Shown here: positions 42,571-49,550 of the stretch, in pieces | How positions within the stretch are numbered: the stretch's first letter is position 1 | Layout: every line of letters begins with the position of its first letter | Assembly: GCA_938023865.1 (NCBI GenBank) | Contig: CALJDG010000031.1 | Coordinates: 1-49,550 of the forward strand | Reading direction: 5' to 3' | From: an uncultured archaeon | Lineage (GTDB): Archaea > Thermoproteota > Bathyarchaeia > Bathyarchaeales > Bathycorpusculaceae | DNA: 49,550 nt | Notes under the pieces: model-generated | Database searches by the model: none | What the model was told of the DNA's origin: nothing | Seen by the model: the letters and a program-made list of their open reading frames with translations, nothing else | Position numbers and translations under genes: made by a program

Positions 42571-42669
42571 CATTTATCTTCTCTTATTAGATTTCAAATA
42601 GGCGATTTTTGAAATCCTAATAACATTGATGCCCCCTTATCTTTCTAAATTGTCCTTTAGACTTTTATT

Positions 42670-43869
42670 CTACTTTCCAGCTTTAGATAAAACAAAGATT
42701 GCGCTTGCAAACAATAGTAAAATGCTGAGTGAAGCAAAAACTCCAATGTAGCCTAGGTTTGTTGCAAGTATTAAACCGCTGATTATGGGCCCGATGGTTT
42801 GTCCAACATCCATTGTTGTGTCAAGGAATCCCATGGATGTTCCAACGAGTTCTCTGGGTGTTAGTTCGCTTATAAGGGCTAGCGTAGAGGAAGTTACGAT
42901 TGCGAAACCGAATCCGTAAACCATGGCTAATAGAAAGAGAATACGGAAGTTTGTAGTGAAGGGCATTGCAAGCATGGGTAGCGCTGAGACTATGCAGCCT
43001 AACACTATTGGAATTCGTCTTCCAATCTTGTCTGAAACTCCTCCCATATAGGGTCTTGCAAAAATTGCAACACTATTATGCTTGTTAGTATTATGCCTGC
43101 AGAAAACTTGTCTAAACCGGCGACTTCTGGCAGATAATCAGCCAAAAAGAACTCTGCAGAGCCATATGCATAGTATAGGCTTGCCTGGACGAAGCTGACT
43201 AACAGCACTCCGCGATTATGAAGGATAATTCGCCACCAATGAAACAACCTTTTAACAGTTTGGGCAGCACCAAATTGCCCTTTAATTGATAACTGCTCTC
43301 ATCCCTTTAAGAATGGAAGGGACACAACGAGCGCAGTCATACCTGCAACAGCCACAGACAAGTAAAGCGTATGAAAGTTTCTGCAGTTGCGAAAAGTATG
43401 TAGCCGCCCAAAGTAGGCGCTATAACTCTTCCAATATATGTTGCTGAATGGAAAAGTGAAATTCGTTCTCCACGCTTCGTGGGAAATAATTCAGTTATAG
43501 AAGCCTCGGCTACCGGCACAAAAATTGCAGTTGCAAATCCGTGATAAAATCTAACGAGGATGAGCTGCCACCAAACAGTTATCAATAAATAAAGAAATGG
43601 AGCAGAGGCAAAGACAAAAACGGCAATTAACAAGAATTTCTTTCTGCAAAAACGTCGGAAAGCGAGGCGGCAGGTAAACTAACTAAAATCCCGGGAATCG
43701 TTGAAGCAGAAGCAACAACTCCAGTCAAATCTGTCGGCGTTCCAAGACTAAGCGAGAAAGGCTTCAAAACGGTACTCTTAGACATCGTAGAACTTAAGAT
43801 TGCAAAAAATCCCATAGCACAAAGCATCAAAAACGTGCTAATTGCAACACTCCCCTGCTGATAAGCCAT
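42670..43869 (-). pseudogene. MFS transporter, wrecked by several frameshifts and a stop
   Basis: Minus-strand fragments in consecutive order form one 12-span MFS protein: 43869-43627 (TM1-2 to AASLSDVF), 43633-43337 (LIAVFVFASAPFLYL to ILFATAETF), then HTLYLSVAVAGMTALVVSLP and a TGA after FLKG (about 43304), in-frame continuation to LLVSFVQASLYYAYG, and 43047-42670 (MGGVSDKIGRRIPIVLG to the end). Breaks fall near 43640, 43370 and 43060 (the last in a T-run). GGVSDKIGRR is the MFS motif A repeat of the C-terminal half. Three frameshifts plus one nonsense codon make real loss of function likely. The 43870-44161 gap behind it holds nothing I recognise. Confidence 0.82.
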
Positions 43870-44161
43870 GACGAACCTAACCTGCCCATTTAAGATTTAT
43901 AGTGAACCAACATTCCGTAGCCTCTCACTATGTAACTCACCTACCAGCCACCCAACAGCATTTAAAACATTCTTAATTAAAACTTTAAAGTTTAAGAGGG
44001 TTATTGAGGCGCTCGGCAGATTCTTCATATCTGCACTTTTTATTTGCCACCTTTGACCTTTAAAAATTAATAACGTAAATTTTTCGCGGCATCTTATTAG
44101 TAACGTTTAATTGAAATATGTGTTCCAAATTTATGTTTGCCATAATACGTGTTGAAGCTTG

Positions 44162-46393
44162 TTAGTATTCTGTTAGGGCTTTCTGTTTCCATTCCTCATC
44201 CTTTTCGAGTTTTTCCCACGCCTCTTTTTTGACGAAACCACCCACCTGCTCTTTAATTTTCTTTGCCAGTTTCGGTCCTATGAGCGGCAGGTTCATTAGT
44301 TCTTCGATTTGGGCGTGTTTTATGTCCTCTATTGTTTTATAGCCCGCATTGTATAGTATACGCCCGCGAACTCTTCCTATGCCTTCAAGCCTTACTATTG
44401 GTAGAAGCTCTTTCTTTACGCCTTTTTCCACCCTTTCCATCAGTTCCAGCGTCAGTGGTTGGGCTTCCTTGCTGCCGAATAGGACTGCCAGCTCGTGGGT
44501 GGCGTAAAGGAGCCACTTTGCACTTTCCACTGTTCTGTATAGGTCGCCGGGCTGAACCCTGAACTTTTCTATTATTTCGTCTTCGCTTGCCTCTTCCATC
44601 CAAGCCTTCAGAACCATGGCTGTTTTGGCTTCAGCCAAGAACTCTTCATAGTTTATTCGATCTTCCCACTCGTTTGGCACTGGCGTTAAGAACTCCTCAC
44701 GGTGTTCTTCTGCGAAGACTGCCACTTTGTCAAGTTCGCTTGTGCTTGGTCTGAAAAGCGGGCGCATGTCCGGCGTGTGGGCTATCATGTGGAGGAGACT
44801 TAAATCCGTTAATAAGAGTGGTTTTTGGCGTAGGGCGTCGCGGATTATTACTGCCGAAACTGGGTCTATGTAGAGTTCGCTCACACGCTTGCCGAATCTT
44901 GTGGCGTAAATGTTTGTGCCACTTACATCAATCATTTCCTCGTTGTATAAGAAACGCAGTATTTTGGCTATAACATTCTTTATCGCGCTGATGTCGTATT
45001 GATAAGCGTAGAAGGTTTTGCCGAAAAACTCGTATATGCCCGCCTCTGTGTGGGCGTAGTCTGCGGCTATTGTTGCAAGCACATGCCCCCGCAATATGCG
45101 CTCAACAGCAAGCCTTGACCAAATGCGCTCCGGCTTTGCCAGCACATAACTCTCCATTAAATAGTCAGCTTCATCGTCTGTTCTCGCAACTAATAGGGCT
45201 TCACCAATTTTGTCGTATTTTGGACGCCCAGCCCTTCCACACATCTGCTTGTATTCCAGAACACTTATTGGGTAATAGCCATAACCGGGTTCATAGCGCC
45301 TATAATCATAAATTATGACTGTTCTAGCCGGGAGATTAACGCCAAAAGCCAGTGTGGGCGTGGCTGTCAAAACCTTAATTTTCCCCTCGCGAAAAGCGTC
45401 CTCAATTATTTTGCGGTGGGCTCCACCCAAACCAGCATGGTGGAAAGCCACCCCAAACTTGACCAGTTCAGCTAGGAGTTCACTTATCCTTGTTTTTTCG
45501 CCTGCTGCCAAAATCCGCTCTGCTTCGCGTTCCAAAGTCCTTTTCATAGGCTTTGATAGGGTTTCTCCGATTTTTGCCGCTGTTTTCTTGGCTAGCGCCA
45601 CAGAGCTTTTTCTTGTAGCCGCGAAAATTAGGGCTTGCCCGCCAGTCTTAACCGTGTGCAGTGCCAAGTTTATGGCTGGGTTTTTGATTTCCTTTTCGAT
45701 TCTTCTGGATTCGCCGTCTCTAAACTGGATTTCGTTGTGAAGTAATACGCCCTCTTTTAGGGTTATTGGGCGCCAGTCTGTTGTTATGTATTCGGCTTTC
45801 AGCCACTCTGCAATCTCTTGAACATTGTTTATTGTGGCGCTTAAAGCCAAAATTTGGATTTCTGAGTTTGTCTGCATAAGCCTAGCCAAAACCACTTCAA
45901 GGGTTGGACCGCGCTCTGCCTCGTTAAGCAAGTGCACCTCATCAGCCACTACAAGGCTTATATCGTCCATCCACTTGGCTTTGTGCCTCAAAAGCGAATC
46001 CACCTTCTCGTTGGTAGCCACAATAATGTCGTAGCGCTCCAGCCACGGATCAGAACTGTCGTAATCGCCGGTGGAAATGCCAACACTAATGCGCTTTCCG
46101 TCGGGCTTAGTTATAGCCGAATACTTCTTGAACTCCTCGTATTTTTCGCTGGCTAGAGCCCTCAAAGGCGTCAAATAAAGGACTTGGCCCTCGCCTTCAA
46201 GAATATGTTTTAAGGCGCAAAGCTCAGCAATCAATGTTTTGCCAGAAGCCGTTGGACTAGCCAAAACCAGGTTCCGTCCATCCAAGGCACCAGCTTTTAT
46301 GGCCTCTTCTTGAGGTGGATAAAGCTCAACAATCCCGCCTTTAATAAGAACCTCCTTAACCGACTCTGGAACCGGCAGATCAGCAATCTTCAC
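44162..46393 (-). CDS. hel308: Hel308 (Ski2-like) DNA helicase
   Basis: Archaeal 3'-5' SF2 helicase that acts on stalled replication forks. 743 residues: Q-motif YPPQEEAI, Walker A ASPTASGKT (45-53), LTPLRALASEK (Ia), ADEVHLL (II), ALSATINN (III), AFHHAGL (IV region), TPTLAFGVNLP (V), QMCGRAGRP (VI), then the winged helix and ratchet, and a C-terminal helix-hairpin-helix (LMNLPLIGPKLAKKIKEQ). Start is GTG. Complete and intact next to a decayed transporter. Confidence 0.94.
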   Translation of the reverse strand: MKIADLPVPESVKEVLIKGGIVELYPPQEEAIKAGALDGRNLVLASPTASGKTLIAELCALKHILEGEGQVLYLTPLRALASEKYEEFKKYSAITKPDGKRISVGISTGDYDSSDPWLERYDIIVATNEKVDSLLRHKAKWMDDISLVVADEVHLLNEAERGPTLEVVLARLMQTNSEIQILALSATINNVQEIAEWLKAEYITTDWRPITLKEGVLLHNEIQFRDGESRRIEKEIKNPAINLALHTVKTGGQALIFAATRKSSVALAKKTAAKIGETLSKPMKRTLEREAERILAAGEKTRISELLAELVKFGVAFHHAGLGGAHRKIIEDAFREGKIKVLTATPTLAFGVNLPARTVIIYDYRRYEPGYGYYPISVLEYKQMCGRAGRPKYDKIGEALLVARTDDEADYLMESYVLAKPERIWSRLAVERILRGHVLATIAADYAHTEAGIYEFFGKTFYAYQYDISAIKNVIAKILRFLYNEEMIDVSGTNIYATRFGKRVSELYIDPVSAVIIRDALRQKPLLLTDLSLLHMIAHTPDMRPLFRPSTSELDKVAVFAEEHREEFLTPVPNEWEDRINYEEFLAEAKTAMVLKAWMEEASEDEIIEKFRVQPGDLYRTVESAKWLLYATHELAVLFGSKEAQPLTLELMERVEKGVKKELLPIVRLEGIGRVRGRILYNAGYKTIEDIKHAQIEELMNLPLIGPKLAKKIKEQVGGFVKKEAWEKLEKDEEWKQKALTEY

Positions 46394-46571
46394 CTAAACA
46401 CGCCTGTTCATGTTCCTTACTGCACAATAAAGGGTAAAACCAGTTTAAAACGTTACGCGAAACAAAAACCGCAACACCGCGACTATAAAATCAGACGCAA
46501 GCCCGTTTGGATTGAGCAAGATGCAAAGGTATTTTAATAAAGGAGCTTAGGACAAGGATAATGGAATAAAA

Positions 46572-47345
46572 ATGATCGAGCTACTTCTATTCTTGACTGG
46601 TTTGTTGGTGGCCACGATTTGTAGTTTGGTAGGGTTAGGCGGAGGAATTTTCATAGTTCCAATACTTGTTTTAGGCTTCAGCCTTAAAACCCAGCATGCC
46701 ATTGGGATCAGTTTACTGATGATGACTTTTACCACAGTCTCAGCAACCATAGCATATGCTAGGCAAAAAAGAGTTAATTATAAAGTTGGGGTTTTGCTTG
46801 ACGTGTTTGATGCCCCAGGCGCAATTCTTGGAGCTTTCATCACAACTCTTTTATCCTCCAACATTCTTGCCGGTTTGTTTGGTTGTTTACTCATAATAAT
46901 CTCAATTCACATCATCAAGAAAAATAAAAATGACAGTGAAGACGTAATCAGTTGTGGCGATTTTAATCTGTCTAAACGGGCAATTTATCTCTGCTTTTTT
47001 ACAAGCTTTGTTAGCGGCTTTGTTGCTGGAATGCTTGGGGCAGGGGGCGGCACCATTGATATGATAGCAATGGTGCTGGTTTTGGGAATGTCGCCTTACA
47101 TTGCCACTGGAACAAGCGAGTTTGGAATGGCCCTCACTAACACAGCTGCCCTTATACCCCACATTTTCCTCGGAAATGTTGTACTCCAGATGGCTGTTCC
47201 AATAACTATCGGAGCTGTCATCGGCGCCCAGTTAGGACCAGCCATCTCAAGACGGATGAATGTTGCCACTTTAAGGAAAATCCTAGGTGCAGTCCTCATT
47301 GTTGTTGGGATAAGGATGCTGGCAACATTGTTCACTAGCGTATAG
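46572..47345 (+). CDS. TauE/SafE-family anion permease
   Basis: 257 residues with about eight membrane spans and the twin glycine motifs of the family: LVGLGGGIFIVPILVLGF near the N-terminus and GMLGAGGGTIDMIAMVLV in the second half, with GTSEFGMALTN. Members export or import sulfite, sulfoacetate or other organic anions. The next genes on this strand are for sulfur mobilisation (NifS, IscU, SufS), so a sulfur anion is a reasonable guess, but they are 276 bases apart. Confidence 0.88.
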   Translation: MIELLLFLTGLLVATICSLVGLGGGIFIVPILVLGFSLKTQHAIGISLLMMTFTTVSATIAYARQKRVNYKVGVLLDVFDAPGAILGAFITTLLSSNILAGLFGCLLIIISIHIIKKNKNDSEDVISCGDFNLSKRAIYLCFFTSFVSGFVAGMLGAGGGTIDMIAMVLVLGMSPYIATGTSEFGMALTNTAALIPHIFLGNVVLQMAVPITIGAVIGAQLGPAISRRMNVATLRKILGAVLIVVGIRMLATLFTSV

Positions 47346-47361
47346 ATTTGGACCAAATGAG

Positions 47362-47559
47362 CTATTTCCTCAAAGCCATGTATAAATCCGCCGCATTTAT
47401 TGGGTCATTTATGGAGAAGAACTTCCACCTGATTTCCGGCGTATAAAAGTCTGCAATGTTTTTGAGCGCTTCTGGGTTGTCAGTCTCAAACATCGTGAAG
47501 CCTTTGCTCTCGCCCGTGAACTGGAAAGGTCCAAAAATTAGTTTAGCCACCGTGTTCAA
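47362..47559 (-). CDS. DUF3303-like fragment
   Basis: 65 residues from a TTG start. FTGESKGFTMFETDNPEALK and YTPEIRWKFFSI resemble the second half of the small dimeric alpha/beta-barrel DUF3303 family, usually about 90-100 residues; the first strand and helix are missing. The upstream bases are taken by the promoter region of the NifS-like gene, with TTATAAAAAAGG as a possible TATA box. Could be a short functional version or a remnant. Confidence 0.5.
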   Translation of the reverse strand: MNTVAKLIFGPFQFTGESKGFTMFETDNPEALKNIADFYTPEIRWKFFSINDPINAADLYMALRK

Positions 47560-47621
47560 ATAGCCTTTTTTATAAGCTCAAACTATATAGAGTTGACAAG
47601 CCTAAGTGGACTTGAAAGGTT

Positions 47622-48845
47622 ATGGTGGAAAATGTCCGCGAGCTCTTGAAGGCTCATAAAGGATTAAAGCGTGAAGTTTACTTAGACATTGAAAACTCAA
47701 GCATCGTTCCAACTGAAGTTGTGGAGGCCATACTTCCATACTTCAACCAACGAGCCTATGGCAATCCGACGCTTACCCATAAGCCGGGATGGGAAGCTTT
47801 CGAAGCCATAATGGAGTCAGCCCAAAAAGTAGCTGGCTTTCTGGGCTGTAAAAACCTTGAGGAGGTTAATTTTATGCCGGGCGAAACAGAAGCCAACAAC
47901 CTCGCCTTATTGGGTGCAACTCTCCAGATGCAGGGAAAGGGCAAAAAAATAGTGATTTCCGAAGTTGAGTCTTTAAGTATCATGCATGTAGCTGAAATGC
48001 TAACCAAGTATGGCTTTACTGTATCAAAAATTCCTGTGGATGGTGAAGGTTTCATAAACCTCGAAAAGTTGAAGGAAGCCGTTGACAGCAACACTGTTCT
48101 CGTAAGTCTATCAGCCGTAAACCACGAGATAGGAACAATACAACCCATAAAAGAAGCCCAAAAAATAGTCAAGGACAAAAACCTGAACGCAATATTCCAT
48201 ACAGACGCCTCAGACGCCTATGGAAAAATCCCCTTCAGCGTGCAAGACATAGGCGTGGACATGGCAACAATAAGCAGCTACAAAATCCTTGGGCCTCGGG
48301 GAATAGGAGCCCTCTACGTTAAGGAAGGCGTAAACATAGAAAGAATATTGGAAGGCCAAATAGGCACACAGAAGCTTTGGCCCGGTGTCGAAAATACTCC
48401 GTTAATAGTTGGCTTTGCAAAAGCCTCTGAACTTGCCTTCCAAAACTTTGAAGAAAACGTCCGGCGTATGCGAAAGCTAAGAGACAAGCTCATAAACGGA
48501 ATCTTTGAAAAAATAGCTGACGTGCGACTAAACGGTCCAAAAGGTGAGAAAAGGGCAGCTGACAACGTCAACATAAGCTTCTTGCGCTGTGAAGGCGAAG
48601 CCCTCACAATCGAGTTAAGCCTAAACGGCGTTTACGTCTCAAGTGGAAGTGCATGCACAAGACGCCTATTACAGCCAAGCCACGTGCTTATAGCCATTGG
48701 AAGGAAGTTTGAGGAAGCCCATGGGAGCATACTCATGAAAGTCACCCGCTACCACACAGAAGAGGATATAGACTATGTTTTGGAAGTTTTGCAAAAAGCC
48801 GTTGAAAGGCTTAGGGGAATAAGTGGCACAACGGTGGTGGAATAA
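47622..48845 (+). CDS. NifS/IscS-like PLP enzyme with non-standard active site
   Basis: 407 residues of aminotransferase class V fold. Lys221 (SSYKILGPRG) and loop Cys345 (SSGSACTRR) are present, so PLP binding and persulfide formation are possible. Other IscS positions differ: the PLP-stacking His is Ser117 (EVESLS), Gln183 is Asp198 (DASDAY), the His before Lys is Tyr220, and the N-terminal D-x-A-A-T-T motif reads DIENSSIV. The 'R-x-GT' substrate loop reads LWPGVEN. It is 1 base upstream of the IscU-like gene, so a sulfur-donor role is likely but substrate or partner use may be changed. GAAAGG upstream of the ATG. Confidence 0.85.
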   Translation: MVENVRELLKAHKGLKREVYLDIENSSIVPTEVVEAILPYFNQRAYGNPTLTHKPGWEAFEAIMESAQKVAGFLGCKNLEEVNFMPGETEANNLALLGATLQMQGKGKKIVISEVESLSIMHVAEMLTKYGFTVSKIPVDGEGFINLEKLKEAVDSNTVLVSLSAVNHEIGTIQPIKEAQKIVKDKNLNAIFHTDASDAYGKIPFSVQDIGVDMATISSYKILGPRGIGALYVKEGVNIERILEGQIGTQKLWPGVENTPLIVGFAKASELAFQNFEENVRRMRKLRDKLINGIFEKIADVRLNGPKGEKRAADNVNISFLRCEGEALTIELSLNGVYVSSGSACTRRLLQPSHVLIAIGRKFEEAHGSILMKVTRYHTEEDIDYVLEVLQKAVERLRGISGTTVVE

Positions 48846-48846
48846 A

Positions 48847-49347
48847 ATGTCGCGTGCGCCTCTACCCTACAGCCAAAAAATTCTTGAGCTTTTCAGAAAT
48901 CCCAAAAACCTTGGAAGAATGGAAGATGCTACAGTTTCGGCTGTGGCTGGAAACCCTCAATGCGGAGACATGATAACCTTCTACCTGAAAATAAACGAGC
49001 AAGAAATAATCGAAAAAGCAACCTTTGAAAGTTATGGGTGCGCCGCAAACATAGCCACATCCAGCATAGTAACAGAAAAAGTGAAGGGGATGAAACTCGA
49101 GGACGCGTGGAAAATCACGTGGAAAAGTGTGGCAGAAGAGGTGGGTGGACTCCCAGCGGTAAAATTCCACTGTGGAATTCTAGCCGTAGGCGCCCTAAGA
49201 AGAGCCATAAGAGCCTACTACGAAAACAAGCAAATCGCACCAGAATGGCTTCCAAAAGAACTAACCTTTGAAGAAAAACAAGCCCTTGAAGAGGAAGAGC
49301 TGGCAAGAATCCTCGAGAAAAAGATGAAAATGGCAGAGGAAAAATAA
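48847..49347 (+). CDS. iscU: IscU/NifU-N-type Fe-S cluster scaffold
   Basis: Assembles nascent Fe-S clusters from persulfide and iron. The 166-residue protein has all ligands: C in GNPQCGD (with the Asp two residues on), C in ESYGCAAN, and H-C in VKFHCGIL. The last 40 residues form a charged helical extension (EEKQALEEEELARILEKK) not in E. coli IscU. The ATG at 48847 has GGTGG upstream and is preferred over GTG 48823. Its stop overlaps the next start by one base. Confidence 0.92.
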   Translation: MSRAPLPYSQKILELFRNPKNLGRMEDATVSAVAGNPQCGDMITFYLKINEQEIIEKATFESYGCAANIATSSIVTEKVKGMKLEDAWKITWKSVAEEVGGLPAVKFHCGILAVGALRRAIRAYYENKQIAPEWLPKELTFEEKQALEEEELARILEKKMKMAEEK

Positions 49348-49550
49348 TGCTCGATCCATACAAGATTAGGGAAGACTTCCCAATTTTAAAACGGAAAATA
49401 AATAATCACCCCCTCATCTATTTTGACAATGCTGCCACATCCCAAAAGCCAAAACAAGTAATAGAAGCCATAAAAGAGTATTATGAACTGCACAATGCCA
49501 ACGTCCACAGAGCTGTGCACACCCTCTCGCTGGAGGCTACAGAGCTTTAT
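49347..49550 (+). CDS. SufS-type cysteine desulfurase (partial, 5' end)
   Basis: First 68 codons only, cut by the window end. MLDPYKIREDFPIL, then LIYFDNAATSQKPKQVIEA and YYELHNANVHRAVHTLS are typical of SufS/CsdA class II desulfurases (DNAATSQKP, N-x-HR). The ATG overlaps the iscU stop (TAATG), so scaffold and desulfurase are translated together. The catalytic Lys and Cys lie outside the window. Confidence 0.93.
   Translation, partial: MLDPYKIREDFPILKRKINNHPLIYFDNAATSQKPKQVIEAIKEYYELHNANVHRAVHTLSLEATELY

Noticed and set aside
1-49550. CRISPR array, insertion sequence or restriction-modification cassette
   Set aside because: No evenly spaced repeat series, transposase, DNA methyltransferase or endonuclease motif was found; the SRA-like gene alone does not make such a system.

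Overview
The window is archaeal chromosome and reads most like a member of the Bathyarchaeia (inference). Supporting signs are a tetraether lipid synthase (tes), formylmethanofuran:H4MPT formyltransferase (ftr), Hel308 helicase, archaeal-type families (DUF131/TIGR00304, DUF401, DUF2095, MJ0037-type phosphoesterase), TATA-box promoters with short leaders, frequent TTG/GTG starts backed by Shine-Dalgarno (SD) sequences, and an intron-less tRNA-Gly(CCC) without an encoded CCA. A bacterial-looking rsmH (mraW) is the main taxonomic oddity. No gap between genes exceeds 300 bases; the longest (43870-44161 and 4579-4832) are described in neighbouring entries.

Layout. (1) 1-1833: a TrmB-type regulator cut by the window edge, divergent from tes. 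(2) 1953-15782: an acyl-CoA catabolic island with a FadA-type thiolase, an IVD/LCAD-type acyl-CoA dehydrogenase (ACAD), the alpha part of an ADP-forming acyl-CoA synthetase, and 4-hydroxybutyryl-CoA dehydratase (abfD, all four Fe-S ligands present). These are followed by two leftward operons: hbd-acd-ech-thiolase-DUF35 and etfB-etfA-acd. Together they cover 4-hydroxybutyryl-CoA or butyryl-CoA to crotonyl-CoA, 3-hydroxybutyryl-CoA, acetoacetyl-CoA and acetyl-CoA, with ETF taking the electrons. (3) 15927-20781: IMPase/FBPase, phosphoesterase, Hsp20, a SWIM protein and small membrane proteins. (4) 20862-25123: a broken nucleoside-deoxyribosyltransferase-like gene, rsmH, tRNA-Gly, and an accessory NosD/membrane-protein/HTH module whose divergent promoter carries a duplicated 25-bp element with a conserved palindrome, closed by a long RNA hairpin. 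(5) 25198-31605: purMSLQ, convergent with ftr-pfkB. (6) 31713-41922: glycosyltransferase, broken nucleotidyltransferase, DUF2095, a radical SAM protein head-to-head with a stand-alone SRA-like protein, an envelope protein, ferredoxin, a glutaminase-dead asparagine-synthetase-like protein, a methyltransferase, a HAD hydrolase and purB. (7) 42057-46393: a ChrB-like gene with an apparent start-region indel, a wrecked MFS transporter, and Hel308. (8) 46572-49550: a TauE-type transporter, a DUF3303-like fragment and an Fe-S gene set: an unusual NifS-like protein, an IscU scaffold, and a SufS-like desulfurase running off the edge.

Reading-frame damage (at least six indels and one in-frame stop) falls only in four accessory genes totalling about 2.8 kb, while roughly 40 kb of housekeeping genes read cleanly. 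This looks more like real decay than random sequencing error, although several lesions are in homopolymers. I see no CRISPR array, IS element, replication origin or rRNA.
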